Source: Streptomyces altiplanensis
Lineage (GTDB): Bacteria; Actinomycetota; Actinomycetes; Streptomycetales; Streptomycetaceae
Assembly (NCBI GenBank): GCA_003719395.1
Contig: RHMC01000020.1
Span: 1-64,000, forward strand
DNA: 64,000 bases
Direction of reading: 5' to 3'
The notes under the pieces were generated by a model. The model did no database searches, had not been told where the DNA came from, and worked only from the letters and a program-made list of their open reading frames with translations. Position 1 is the first letter of the stretch, and each line of letters begins with the position of its first letter. Positions 36,713-46,196 of this stretch are shown piece after piece. A program made the position numbers and the translations under genes.

Positions 36713-37634
36713 TCGTCCGAGTCGGCGTGGTGAGCACGGTGAGGCAGCCGACGACCAAGGCGATGCCGGCCCACCCCGGAAGGGGCAGACGTTCACCGAC
36801 GACAAGTACGGCCAGTACGGCCGCGACAGCGGGTTCCAGCAGGGAGAGGGTGGTCGCGGTGCTCGCCGGAACGTGCGCCAAGCCCCAGCCGAACAGGACG
36901 TAGCCGACGAACATGGGCACCAGAGCCATGTAGATGCCGACGGCCGCATTGGACCAGGAGGAAAGGAGCGGGGCGCCGGTGGCCAGCAGCACCGGCATCA
37001 GCAGCAGCCCGCCCAGCCCGAAGACGGTTCCCATGGCCGCGCCGGAGGTGACACCGCGGCTGATCAGGCGATGGGCCGCCCATGAGTACAGGGCGTAGGT
37101 CAGCCCGGCCACAAGGCCCAGTCCCACGCCGAGCACGGTCTCCCCCGCGGAGTGGGCCCCGGGGCCGGAGTGCGCGCCGGCGGCTTCGCCGTGCACAGCA
37201 GCACTGTCCCGGACAGCCCCAGGGCAGCGCCGGTCATCCAGCGGCGCGTGAGGCGGCGCCCGTCGGCGACGCGCTCGATCAGGGCCGAGGCGAGCGGGGC
37301 CGATCCGATCGACACCACGGTGCCGGCGGCGACCCCGGCCAGGTGCATGGAGGTGTAGAACGCCAGGGGGTAGGTCCCGACCGCGATCGCGCCGAGCGGC
37401 ACCACCCCCTTGTGCGCACGCAGTCGAGGTCCTTCCCGGCGGATGCGGGGGGCGGCGACGAGGGCCTGGAGCAGTCCGCCCAGGCCCATGGCGGACGGCC
37501 CCGAGCGCGAGCGGCCCCACCGCGGGGGCGAACGTCGCGGCGGTGCCCGTGGTGCCCCACAGCACCGACGCCATCAGCACGCACACCGCCCCCACGCCGA
37601 CCGAGCCGGCCGCGTGTCCGGCGGACCGCGTCAC
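36591..37634 (-). CDS. EamA/DMT-family exporter (two frameshifts)
   Basis: The product has about ten hydrophobic segments in two EamA halves: A-S-V-L-W-G-T-T-G-T-A at the start and L-V-P-M-F-V-G-Y-V-L-F-G-W-G-L and S-L-L-E-P-A-V-A-A-V-L-A in the second half. Frame changes near 37490 and 37190 are bridged by the middle frame (Y-P-L-A-F-Y-T-S-M-H-L-A-G-V). The GTG start overlaps the TetR stop, so the two are an operon. The last 40 residues after T-V-L-T-T-P are foreign and overlap a transposase remnant, so the true end is lost or replaced. Confidence 0.75.
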   Translation of the reverse strand: MTRSAGHAAGSVGVGAVCVLMASVLWGTTGTAATFAPAVGPLALGAVRHGPGRTAPGPRRRPPHPPGRTSTACAQGGGAARRDRGRDLPPGVLHLHAPGRGRRRHRGVDRIGPARLGPDRARRRRAPPHAPLDDRRCPGAVRDSAAVHGEAAGAHSGPGAHSAGETVLGVGLGLVAGLTYALYSWAAHRLISRGVTSGAAMGTVFGLGGLLLMPVLLATGAPLLSSWSNAAVGIYMALVPMFVGYVLFGWGLAHVPASTATTLSLLEPAVAAVLAVLVVGERLPLPGWAGIALVVGCLTVLTTPTRTTHRPRADPGDGPADRGGPHLVEHPEDLVGKAGPQMRERGQ

Positions 37635-38238
37635 AGCCGGTCCAGCAGGTCGGCCGCCATCGCCCGGGCATGCTCCAGACGCGTACCCGAACCCTCCAGT
37701 CCGGCCCGTGCCATCGCGCCTTCCAGCAGGAACGACAGGTGCTCCGCCACCGCGCGCGCTTCCTCGGGCGCCCGGGCAGCAGCTCCTCGAGATGCCCTGC
37801 GAGCAGATCCTCGACCTCCTCCTTGTGCCGGCGCACCACGGCCCGGCCCTCGTCCCCTGCGGGCAGTTCGGCGGCCGCGTTCAGCAGCCCACAGCCCCGG
37901 AAGCCGTGCTCGTAGGCGAAGGCCGCGTGGTCGGCGTACGCGCCGAAGACGGCCAGCACGCCGCCGCGACCGTCCCGGGCCTCCTCCAGCCGGCGCCGGT
38001 ACAGGCCCAGCCACTCCTCATGCCGTGCGTCGAGGTAGGCCATCACCAGATCGGCCTTGGAGGAGAAGTTGTTGTACAGGCTCATCTTCGCCACGCCCGC
38101 CTCAGCGGTGATCGTGTCGATCCCCGTCGCCGCCACGCCGTCCGCGTAGAAGCGGCACGCCGCAGCGGCGAGCAGCCGCTCGCGCTCGGCCCCCCGCCGC
38201 CTGCCGGGGCGCGCCACCGCCGTTCCGGTCTCGCTCAT
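37631..38238 (-). CDS. TetR-family regulator (frameshifted)
   Basis: The N-terminal HTH reads G-I-D-T-I-T-A-E-A-G-V-A-K-M-S-L-Y-N-N-F-S-S-K, followed by a ligand domain with R-G-C-G-L-L-N-A-A-A-E-L. Near 37772 the frame changes and the other frame supplies A-V-A-E-H-L-S-F-L-L-E-G-A-M-A-R-A and a stop at 37631. It overlaps the EamA exporter start by four bases, so it most likely represses that exporter. A dyad lies 20 bases upstream. Confidence 0.85.
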
Positions 38239-38257
38239 CGCACTCCCTCTCCGTTAC

Positions 38258-38277
38258 TAGGTAGGTCAGTCTACCCA
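38258..38277 (-). promoter_or_regulatory. Putative TetR operator
   Basis: TAGGTAGGTC-AGTCTACCCA is a 20-bp imperfect palindrome with 7 of 10 matching positions per half-site and a perfect GGTAG/CTACC core. It is located 20-39 bases upstream of the TetR start. Confidence 0.6.
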
Positions 38278-38682
38278 ATAGCGGAGAGGGTCCCCATTCC
38301 GGCCTGAAGCGAAGGCGGGCGGTGAAGGGGCGTGCAGCGGCGCTCGAACCAGGAGGTGCTCAGGGAGCGCCGGTCCTCGGGAGGGGCGCCGCAGAAGCCG
38401 GGTGGGGGCCGCGTCGAGCACGTAGAGCATCGAAGCTCCGTACCTCACGCGTGATCCGACGTCGTGCGGCAGCGCCGTGGGGCGAGGACAGCGGCATTCC
38501 GGAGGCGGCCGCCCGGAAGAACAGGATCACGGTCCGCAGGACGGCCGCGGCCTTGCGGAACGTGCCGCCTCACCGCTGGGCCGTCGTAGGTCCGCCCGTG
38601 GAAGTGGCCCTTTCGTCTGCCGTGTGCGGTGGTCACGTGGTGCGCCTGACGCTGTGGCGCTCGACTGGATGTGCGCCGGTCG
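38278..38682. other. Intergenic, no gene seen
   Basis: About 400 bases. No frame with recognisable protein features. Confidence 0.4.
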
Positions 38683-39066
38683 TCAGCCGGTGAAGGACTC
38701 GGGGCCGAAACGGCCCCACGCGACGAAGAGGGCCAGGACGAGGTAGATCAGGTCGCCGGCGATCGTGGCCTTCTCCCCACGGCGCAGACGCATGGTGAGC
38801 GCGCAGGCGAACAGCACAGCGAGTCCGGTGGCGGCCAGCGGCACCAGGACCGGCGCGACGTCGAGCACCGCGGGCAGAATCAGACCGGCCGCAGCCAGCA
38901 GCTCGACGGCGCCGATGGCCTTGAGGGTGCCGGGGCTGAAGTCCAGGACCCACTGCGCGGAGGAGCCCATCGCGGCCATCTTCTCCGGCGGCACGAACAT
39001 CTTGGCACTGCCCACCAGGCAGACAGCGGCCAGTACTCCGGTGGTGATCCACAGCGCGACGTTCAT
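38683..39066 (-). CDS. DoxX-like membrane protein
   Basis: Intact, 127 residues with four membrane segments. The motif L-K-A-I-G-A-V-E-L-L-A-A-A-G-L-I-L-P in the second segment is typical of DoxX-like proteins. The ATG has GGGAG six bases upstream. It diverges from a carboxymuconolactone-decarboxylase-like gene, and its own upstream region carries a perfect ECF41-type promoter, making it a probable target of the sigma factor at 39890. It may take part in redox or thiol metabolism at the membrane. Confidence 0.88.
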   Translation of the reverse strand: MNVALWITTGVLAAVCLVGSAKMFVPPEKMAAMGSSAQWVLDFSPGTLKAIGAVELLAAAGLILPAVLDVAPVLVPLAATGLAVLFACALTMRLRRGEKATIAGDLIYLVLALFVAWGRFGPESFTG

Positions 39067-39100
39067 CGTCAACTCCCTGATCGAGGACTTCCGTACCCGG

Positions 39101-39127
39101 GACGAGGCGGCGGCTCGGCCTGTGACA
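39101..39127 (-). promoter_or_regulatory. ECF41-type promoter of the DoxX-like gene
   Basis: On the minus strand TGTCACA (39121-39127), 16 bases, then CGTC (39101-39104). This is an exact match to the ECF41 consensus as I recall it, 35 bases before the start codon. Confidence 0.8.
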
Positions 39128-39171
39128 TCCCCGCACCCGGACAGCGGAGAGACGCAGGTCACGCCACGCCG

Positions 39172-39198
39172 TGTCACAGGCGTGAGGGCCGTCTCGTC
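39172..39198 (+). promoter_or_regulatory. ECF41-type promoter of the decarboxylase-sigma operon
   Basis: TGTCACA (39172-39178), 16 bases, then CGTC (39195-39198): again an exact match, 39 bases before the decarboxylase-like start. It forms a divergent pair with the promoter at 39101-39127. Confidence 0.8.
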
Positions 39199-39237
39199 TC
39201 GGGGGTGAAGGCATCGACGAACGTGGAGGAGCACACG

Positions 39238-39712
39238 ATGGACGCGCGACTGAACTACCTCGCCGGCCCGACCGCCGGCAAGACCCTCAAGTACTTCATG
39301 GGGGCCGGCCGGGAGCTGAAGGAGTCGCCGCTGCCGGCCGCGACGCAGGAGCTGGTGGCGCTGCGGGTGAGCCAGATCAACGCGGTGTGCGGTCTGCATC
39401 GACATGCACACCAAGGAAGCCGTCGCTGCCGGCGAGAGTCCGGTGCGGCTGAACCTGATCGCGGCGTGGCGGGAGGCCACGGTCTTCACCGAGGCCGAGC
39501 GGGCCGCGCTGGAGCTGGCGGAGCAGGGGACCCGGGTCGCGGACGCGGCCACCGGGGTCAGCGACGAGGTGTGGGCGCGAGCCACCGAGCACTACGACGA
39601 GGAGCAGCTCACCGCCCTCGTACTGCTGGTCTCGTTCATGAACGCGGTGAACCGGCTGAACATCATCGCCCAGCAGCCGGCCGGCGACTACCAGGCCGGC
39701 CAGTTCCACTGA
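39238..39712 (+). CDS. Carboxymuconolactone decarboxylase/AhpD-like protein (frameshifted)
   Basis: The corrected product is about 158 residues. It starts at an ATG with GGAGGA upstream and contains L-V-A-L-R-V-S-Q-I-N, then the redox pair C-A-V-C-I-D-M-H-T-K once a missing C near 39394 is restored. The end has F-M-N-A-V-N-R-L-N. It is followed by the ECF41 sigma gene and preceded by a matching promoter, the standard ECF41 arrangement. A role in reducing peroxides or reactive carbonyls is likely but not shown. Confidence 0.87.
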
Positions 39713-39889
39713 ACCGCCGCCACGCCTTGCCCCCGGGGCAGGCACGGTGTCCCGGGCACGGTGGTCACGAGGTGGGAGCACGGTCGCGGTGCGAGCGTCG
39801 TCCGCCCCGCTCACCCATCGGATGATCTTCGAAGGATGCCTGGCCGGCCCGGGACCGGCCACACACAGAGACCCCAAGGAGGAGACGGC

Positions 39890-40814
39890 ATGGGCAAGGT
39901 CGAGGAGTTCGAGGAGCTGCGGCCGCTGCTGTTCTCGATCGCGTACCGGATCCTGGGCAGCGTGGGGGAGGCGGAGGACGCGGTGCAGGAGACCTGGCTC
40001 CGCTACGACGCCTCGACCACCCGGCCCGTGTCGGCCAAGGCGTTCCTGTCGGCCACGGTCACCCGGATCGCGATCGACGTGCTGCGCTCCGCCCGGGTGC
40101 GGCGGGAGGAGTACGTCGGACCGTGGTTGCCCGAGCCACTGCTGGACGATCCGTATGAGGACCCGGCCCGCGCGGCGGAGCTGGCCGAATCGGTGTCGAT
40201 GGCGGCGCTGCTGCTCCTGGAGCGGCTCAGCCCGCTGGAGCGGTCGGTGTTCGTGCTGCGGGATGTGTTCGCCTTCGGCTTCGACGAGATCGCCGCCGCG
40301 GTGGGGCGCTCGGAGGCGGCGTGCCGGCAGCTGCTCGTACGGGCGCGCCGCCACATGCACGAGGGACGCCCCCGGTTCGAGGCGGACCGCCGGGAGCGGC
40401 AGGAGCTGGCGCGGCGGTTCTTCGAGGCACTGGCGGAGGGTGACGTGGAGGGGCTGCAGAGCCCAGCTGTCCGCCGACGTCCAGCTCGTCGGGGACGGCG
40501 GCGGCAAGGCCCCGCAGCTGGCCAGGGCCGTCTCCGGTGCCGAGAACGTGGCCCGGCTGCTCGCCACCGTCTACCCGCTGATGGCCCGGGCCGACATCAG
40601 GTTCGAACCGCACGAAGTCAACGGCCAGCCGGGCGCGCTCTTCCGCGACCGCGACGGCAAGGTCCTCCACATCCTCGCCCTCGACGTACTCGACGGGCAG
40701 ATCCAGACCATCCGCTCGGTCATCAACCCCGACAAGCTCGGCCACCTCGGCACGGTCGCCGATGCCTGGGCCGTCGACCAGGAGGTGAAGCAGGTCCGCA
40801 AGCGGACGCAGTGA
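39890..40814 (+). CDS. ECF41-type sigma factor (frameshifted)
   Basis: Region 2 has Y-R-I-L-G-S-V-G-E-A-E-D-A-V-Q, the linker W-L-P-E-P-L is present, region 4 carries E-R-S-V-F-V-L-R-D-V-F, and the SnoaL-like tail keeps G-D-G-G-G-K and N-P-D-K-L, the two conserved ECF41 tail motifs. A frame change near 40462 separates sigma and tail. The ATG has AAGGAGG upstream. It belongs with the decarboxylase-like gene 177 bases upstream and probably drives both divergent promoters between 39101 and 39198. Confidence 0.9.
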
Positions 40815-41101
40815 CCTCCCCGACGGCCCGGTGGGGCAGGGCCGGACGTTTCAGAGCGGTTGCGGGCCGGCACCGACCACATGCCGGCGCTGGCCTGCGC
40901 CCTCGTGTCGCCACGGCACCAGGTCAACGACAAGCAGAACCTGAGGGATGACACAGGAGCTGACCCCGATTTCGAACGCACAGGTTCACCGGGGCGGGTG
41001 GCCAAGGCCGTGAAGACGAGCGATCGGCCTCCCCGTCAATTGCCTTGCCTGCTACGGACCTTGGCGTGTTCGCGACGTCGGCACGGCGCTAGAGTGAGAC
41101 G

Positions 41102-41644
41102 GTGACCTCCCTGCCGGAAGACCCACCGTCGCTGATCAGCGAAGACGACCGCGACACGGCCGTGCAGCGCCTGCGGGAGGCGTACGCCGAAGGGCACATC
41201 TCACACGAGGAGTTGGACGAAGGCCTCGGCCAGGTCCTCACCGCCAGGACACGCAGCGAGCTCCTGTCGCCTCTGGCCTCGTTACCGGAGAAGAATGCTG
41301 GCACCACGTCCACGATTGCCGCCGCCGGCGGACGGATCCGGCGGCGCGGCGCATGGCGGGTACCTCGGATCCTCAAGGTCGAGTCCGCATTCGGAAGAGT
41401 GCACCTCGATCTGTCCCGGGCCGTCATCGAGCATCCAGTGGTCGACATCGAGTTGCAACTCGGCACCGGCAGGGCCAGGATCACGGTGCCTCGCGACGCG
41501 ATCGTCGACACCGAGGGCCTGCACACCGGGTGGAAGGACACGCTCTACAAGGCCCGGCGGAGCTCCCGCCCCGGCGGGCCGAGAATCCGGATCTCCGGGG
41601 CCATGGGGCTCGGACGGTTGAAGATCCGCCACGCGTGGCGTTGA
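41102..41644 (+). CDS. DUF1707 protein with LiaF-like C-terminus
   Basis: The 180-residue protein opens with I-S-E-D-D-R-D-T-A-V-Q-R-L-R-E-A-Y-A-E-G-H, the DUF1707 helix pair (L-R-x-A-x-x-E-G-x-I/L). After a basic linker comes a beta-rich part (A-F-G-R-V-H-L-D-L, I-S-G-A-M-G-L-G) like the DUF2154/LiaF C-terminal domain linked to cell-wall stress sensing. No membrane segment is seen. The GTG at 41102 has no ribosome site but TAGAGT six bases before it, so the mRNA is probably leaderless. It is a single gene. Confidence 0.88.
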   Translation: MTSLPEDPPSLISEDDRDTAVQRLREAYAEGHISHEELDEGLGQVLTARTRSELLSPLASLPEKNAGTTSTIAAAGGRIRRRGAWRVPRILKVESAFGRVHLDLSRAVIEHPVVDIELQLGTGRARITVPRDAIVDTEGLHTGWKDTLYKARRSSRPGGPRIRISGAMGLGRLKIRHAWR

Positions 41645-41734
41645 GGTCCCGTCCGGTACCAGGACCACCTGTCCGGCTCTTCTTCGTCCCCACTCGACTG
41701 CTGATCCTGTGACCTCGTTGGGTCGCCGGTCGGC

Positions 41735-41975
41735 TCAGGCTGCGGTCTGGGGAGGACGTCCGCACCAGCGGATGCGTGTCTCACTGCGGATGTGGGCGCG
41801 TTCTCGGCGTTCGGCGGCCAGGACGTCGCGGTGGCGGGCGTGGGCATTGCGCCGGCGCAGGTAGGCATGGAGGGCCCGGGTCTGGACGGTGGGGTCGGGG
41901 CGGCTGGAGTTGGCGATGGTGGACTGTCGCAGTGGTCCGAAGCGGGCTTCGACCGGGTCGGCCCAGGAGGCGTGG
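41735..41975 (-). pseudogene. IS630-type transposase, C-terminal remnant
   Basis: The frame reads P-V-E-A-R-F-G-P-L-R-Q, H-A-Y-L-R-R-R-N-A-H-A-R-H and R-E-R-A-H-I-R-S-E, which corresponds to the last 75 residues of IS630-group transposases, including the catalytic Glu region (I/V-E-A-x-F). Upstream sequence is out of frame and not recognisable. Confidence 0.6.
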
Positions 41976-42125
41976 GCCAGCGAGCAGGAAGCACTCCTCC
42001 CGGATCAGGCGGACGATGACGCTCATGGCCGCGACCGCGGAGTCGAAGCAGGGGAAGGAGCCGGTACAAGAGTGAAGAAGGCTGCCTGCCGAGAGTTGTG
42101 TCGGTGCACAGGTGGGCCGAGGCGG

Positions 42126-43351
42126 TCAGATCGCGGTGCAGCGCCTGGGCACGCGAAATCGCCACCGCTCTCGTGCAGTGGTTCGCTTCCGCGGCTGCTG
42201 TCCGTACGCCGTTGGCTCAGGCACGAAGTGCGGATGCCTCGCCATGGCGAGGCAACCGCACGTTCCGCAGACCGACTCCGTGGGGCAGCGGTTCTCGGCC
42301 TTGCCGGTGGCCGCGTCGACGTAGGTCACCGTCAGGAACGTCTCACCCGTCGAGTCTTTGAGGGTGACGAGCCATGGCGCGCGCCATTGGCCGGAGCGTT
42401 CGACGGCCATGAGGGAGCTGTCGGCCGCCTTCAGCTTCTGCCCTTCACCTCTGCCGTGATCGACTTCAGTGCCGTGGCCTCGGCCGTGGCCTTGGAAACA
42501 CTCGCCTTGGGCAGTTCCTTGGGGTCTTCGGCGCCGGCGGTCAGGAGCTGGGAGATACGTCCTGCGGTGTTGATCTGTGCATCGAGGCGCAGGGGCATCA
42601 GGACGCCGTCGGCGTTCTCGCGTCGCCGGCCGACCATCCGGCCCAGCTCGCCCTTATCTCCGACCGGGTCGACGAAGTGCTTCGACCCGGAAAGGGCTGC
42701 GGGGAAGCAGCGGCGAGCATACGTTTCGGCGATCGTGTACGCGTCGTCTGCGTCGGCAGGTTTCCTGTCCGCCCCTGGTACCGGGAAGCTTGCGCCGGCG
42801 GTCTTGTCGGTGGTCTCGAAGGTGATGGTGAGTTCCTTCGCATCGGGTCAGGTCAGCGAGGCTGTCCCCCTCTCATCAGTGAGCGCGAGGAGGAGATTTC
42901 CCGGGGAGTTCCGCCACGGCGGCTGCACCTGCACGCTGGCCACGGAGCAGCGGTCGCCGAAGGCGTCGCTCATCGCCTTCTGCGCTGCCTGCTTCTCTTC
43001 GCTGCCGACGGACTGGAGACTGGTGGAGTCCACGTGCTGGGGAGTGACCCAGGCACCTGCGGCGAGCGCGGTGAATGCCAGTACGGTGCCGCAGGCCACG
43101 GCGGTGGGGCGCGGGTGCGCGTTGGGCTTGATCTCGTGCTTGGAGACTCGCAGGCAGCCCCAGGCCGCGAGGGCGCCCAGTGCCCCGCCCATGCTGTTCA
43201 TCAGGAAGTCGCTGGTGTCGCAGCCGCGACCGATACCCGGCACCAGTGTCTGGGCAAGTTCTGTGACCAGCGACAGTGCCGCGGCTCCCGCGACGACGGG
43301 GACGACAGCGCGTAGCGCGAGGACCCCGAGGAACCCGATGGGCAGGAACAT
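42126..43351 (-). CDS. VanZ-like membrane protein with large extracytoplasmic domain (in-frame stop and frameshift)
   Basis: The first part has hydrophobic helices and the VanZ motif region S-L-V-T-E-L-A-Q-T-L-V-P-G-I-G-R-G-C-D-T-S-D, then an external tail. An in-frame TGA at 42848, where homologous sequence would continue L-T-x-P-D-A-K-E-L-T-I-T-F, separates two segments in the same frame. A missing G near 42435 splits off the final segment (W-R-A-P-W-L-V-T-L). Family members in Streptomyces carry such an extended tail. The N-terminal helix may start earlier (frame open to 43421). The last 30 codons run through a hairpin and are probably not natural. Confidence 0.6.
42228..42261 (-). terminator. 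Hairpin at the end of the VanZ-like gene
   Basis: A 34-nt near-perfect palindrome centred on CCATGG, with GTGCGG/CCGCAC ends and TGCCTCGCC/GGCGAGGCA inner arms, broken only by one unpaired A-A. It probably ends the VanZ-like transcript. Confidence 0.65.
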
Positions 43352-43622
43352 GGCGACGGTCAGCTCGTGGTCGGGGCTGAGGACGTCGTGGACGCGGGAT
43401 CCGGTGGCGGCGAGTACGGCTCAGGACGGAACAGGGACTGGAGTCGCTTGCGCAAACTGGCTGAGGATCGTCCTTTTGCCGGGCCGATGCACGGTGTGCG
43501 TGAATGTTCTCCCCGGGCCCGACGTTCGTTTTCACCAACCATGGCACTGAACCGCCGCGCACCCACCGTCGTGCTCGCGCGATGCTCCGGCCCCTTCCCG
43601 GGGCACGTGTTGCGCGCCGGTT

Positions 43623-45485
43623 TCACAGTGGGTGGCGGGGGCGGGTACGGGCGGGCGTGACGGTGGAAGTCCGGGTGCCGGCCGGGCGGAGCATCTGTCC
43701 GGCGGCCAGTTCGCGGTAGGTGGGGCTGCTGGTGAGCAGTTCCTCGTGGCGTCCGCAGGCAGCGGTGCGGCCGTTGTCCAGTACGACGATCCGGTCGGCG
43801 TGCTGCACCGTGGAGAGCCGGTGTGCGACCACCAGCACGGAGCACTCCCGGGTGACGTCCCTCATCACTGTGGTGAGCGCCGTTTCGTTGACGGTGTCGA
43901 GGTGGGAGGTGGGCTCGTCGAGCAGGAGGAGCGCGGGACGGGCAAGCAGGGCGCGGGCCAGGGCGACACGCTGGCGTTCTCCCGCCGAGAGGGTGCCGCC
44001 GCGTTCGCCGAGCACTCCTGACAGGCCGCCCGGCAGTCGCCGTACGACACCTTCGAGCCGGGCGAGTTCGATGACGCGTCGCACCTCGGCCTCGGTGGCG
44101 TCGGGCACGGCGTAGGTGATGTTGTCCCGCAGCGTGCCGTGGACGACGTGGGTGTTCTGGTCGTCGACGGCGATGCGTTCTCGGCATGCGGCGCGGCTCA
44201 GTCCGGTGGCGGGCAGGCCGTCGAACAGCAGGACCCCGGAGTCCGGTTCGTAGAACCTGGACACCAGGGCGAAGACCGTGCTCTTTCCGGCACCCGACCG
44301 GCCGACCAGGGCGACCTGCTGCCGGTGCGCGACGCTGAAGGACAGGCCCCGCAGCACCGGCCGGTCCGGGACGTAGCCGAAGCCGATGTCCCGCAGGGCG
44401 AGGACGGGCTCCTCGCGTGGGACGGTCTGCCGGACCGGTTCGCGCGTACGTACCCGGACAGGCGGTGTTTCCCGCTGCGAGGGCTCCGCGGGCAGGGACA
44501 GCGCCTGCTCGATGCGCTGGTAGGCGCCCATGCCGCGCTGGATGAGGCCGACCGCGCGGAACACCGACGACAACGGCAGCACCAGGTAGGAGGCGTACAG
44601 CAGGAAGGCGACCAGGTCGCCGAGGGAGTGGGTGCGGCCGTCGACCCGCAGACCGCCGATCACCAGGACGATCAGGAAGGAGCCCTGGACGGCGAGTTCG
44701 ACCGCCGGGCTCATCACGGACGCGAGCTTCGCTGTCCGTACGCCCGCGGTGTGGGCCGCTTCGACGCGTACCCCGATGCGGGCCGCCTCGCGGTCCTCGC
44801 CGCGGTGGACCCGGACCATCGGGAGGGCGCCGAGCGCGCGTTCCAGGTCGGCGGCGATCGCGCCGACGGAGTTCTGCATCCGTTCGGACGCCGCCCGGAT
44901 GCCCTTCAGCAGCGAAGCGACGACCGCGGCGGCGGCGGCCACCGTGAGGGCGACCAGGAGCAGCAGCAGCGGGTCGATCCACACCATGAGGACGATGGCG
45001 CCCGCCGCGACGAGGGCCCCCGTCACCAGGTCGACCAGTGCCTGGGACACGACCTCCCTCAGCAGGGTGGTGTCGGCGGTGACCCGGGAGATGAGGTCGC
45101 CGCTGCGGTGCCGGCCGTACTCCCTCATCTCCAGCCGGAGCAGCCGCGCCACCAGGCTGTGGCGCAGCCCCCGTACGACGCCTTCGCCCATGCGCTCCAG
45201 GACGAAGCGGCCCACCGCGCCCGTCGCCGCTTCGGTGACGAACAGCGTGGCCAGGAGCAGCAGCAGCGGCCACAGCACCTGTTCCCGCCCGCTCGCGTCC
45301 ACGGCGTGTTTGGCGACGAGCGGCTGGGCGAGTCCCAGGGCGGAACCGGCCAGGGTGAGCGCGGTGGCGGCGGTGACGGAGGTCCGGTGTCCGGTGGTCA
45401 GCCGGTACATGGTGGCGACCGCGGCCCGGGTGGAGCGGTCGTCCCCGGCCGCCGGCTGGGCCCGGTCCGGGTCGGTGCCGGTCAT
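43623..45485 (-). CDS. Lasso peptide ABC exporter
   Basis: Intact, about 620 residues. The N-terminal half is an ABC exporter membrane domain with six helices (R-S-G-D-L-I-S-R-V-T-A-D-T coupling region). The ATPase half has Walker A G-R-S-G-A-G-K-S-T, signature L-S-A-G-E-R-Q-R-V-A, Walker B L-L-L-L-D-E-P-T and the H-loop V-A-H-R-L-S. The start overlaps the B2 stop as ATGA, which ties it to lasso peptide synthesis. It most likely exports the mature peptide and gives self-protection. Confidence 0.93.
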   Translation of the reverse strand: MTGTDPDRAQPAAGDDRSTRAAVATMYRLTTGHRTSVTAATALTLAGSALGLAQPLVAKHAVDASGREQVLWPLLLLLATLFVTEAATGAVGRFVLERMGEGVVRGLRHSLVARLLRLEMREYGRHRSGDLISRVTADTTLLREVVSQALVDLVTGALVAAGAIVLMVWIDPLLLLLVALTVAAAAAVVASLLKGIRAASERMQNSVGAIAADLERALGALPMVRVHRGEDREAARIGVRVEAAHTAGVRTAKLASVMSPAVELAVQGSFLIVLVIGGLRVDGRTHSLGDLVAFLLYASYLVLPLSSVFRAVGLIQRGMGAYQRIEQALSLPAEPSQRETPPVRVRTREPVRQTVPREEPVLALRDIGFGYVPDRPVLRGLSFSVAHRQQVALVGRSGAGKSTVFALVSRFYEPDSGVLLFDGLPATGLSRAACRERIAVDDQNTHVVHGTLRDNITYAVPDATEAEVRRVIELARLEGVVRRLPGGLSGVLGERGGTLSAGERQRVALARALLARPALLLLDEPTSHLDTVNETALTTVMRDVTRECSVLVVAHRLSTVQHADRIVVLDNGRTAACGRHEELLTSSPTYRELAAGQMLRPAGTRTSTVTPARTRPRHPL

Positions 45486-45917
45486 CGGTCCGGTCGGGTC
45501 GCGGGGGCGACCGTCATCAGCCGGGTGAAGTAGTCGTCGGGTACGCCCTCGCCCACGGGGCGGCCGTCCGCCTCGATCCAGGCGTGTGCCGTGAACGGCG
45601 GCACCATGCTCACCCCCGTGCACCAGGCCGGCCAGGTCCCCGAGAGGCGGCACACGAGCGCCGCGCCCAGGGAACGCGGCAGGCAGCCTTTCGGACCGGC
45701 GCAGCGCAGACTCACCGCGCACATCGGCGACCCGGGCGTTCTTGGCCTGTGCGGCGGTGGCCGGCGCGGCCCCCCGGCGGACGAGGCCGAGTACGGCACG
45801 GATCCGGCGGGGCGGCAGGAGGGAGAGCGCGACGGCCGGGAGCAGGACGGCACGGGCGGTCAGCCGCCGCGCGAAGGGGACCCCGGAGGGCCTGTCCAGT
45901 GCGCTGGGTGTCGTCAT
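45482..45917 (-). CDS. Lasso leader protease B2 (frameshifted)
   Basis: A transglutaminase-like cysteine protease of about 145 residues. The N-terminal helix part (A-R-A-V-L-L-P-A-V-A-L) is followed, after a frame change near 45724, by V-S-L-R-C-A-G-P-K-G-C-L-P-R-S with the catalytic Cys, and A-H-A-W-I-E-A-D-G-R-P-V-G-E with His and Asp. It removes the leader peptide before ring closure. Its ATG overlaps the B1 stop and its stop overlaps the exporter start (ATGA both times). Confidence 0.9.
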
Positions 45918-46169
45918 CGGGCCAGCCCCGAGGTCCGCAGTTGCTGGACGAGGGCGTCGACGTCCTGTCTCGCCCGCTCGGGGGTGATGTCGAACGCTTC
46001 GGTGAGCGCGGCGACCGCGTCGGCTTCGTCGCCGCCCGCCATCAGCGTGCTGACCACCAGGGTGGCGGTGGGGTTCAGCTCCCAGTACTCCCCGGCGCGT
46101 TCGTCCAGGAGAACCGTGCCGTAGTCGGTCTCGGCAGTGGAGACGTCGGCGCCGAACTTCAGTGCCATG
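45914..46169 (-). CDS. Lasso leader-recognition protein B1 (PqqD-like RRE)
   Basis: Intact, 84 residues. The PqqD-like fold is shown by Y-G-T-V-L-L-D-E-R-A-G-E-Y-W-E-L-N-P-T-A and a helical end (V-D-A-L-V-Q-Q-L). It binds the Tyr-x-x-Pro part of the precursor leader and presents it to the B2 protease. It starts about 30 bases after the cyclase gene and overlaps B2. Confidence 0.92.
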
Positions 46170-46196
46170 CGTGTGCCCTTCCGCTGGGAGCTGTGG

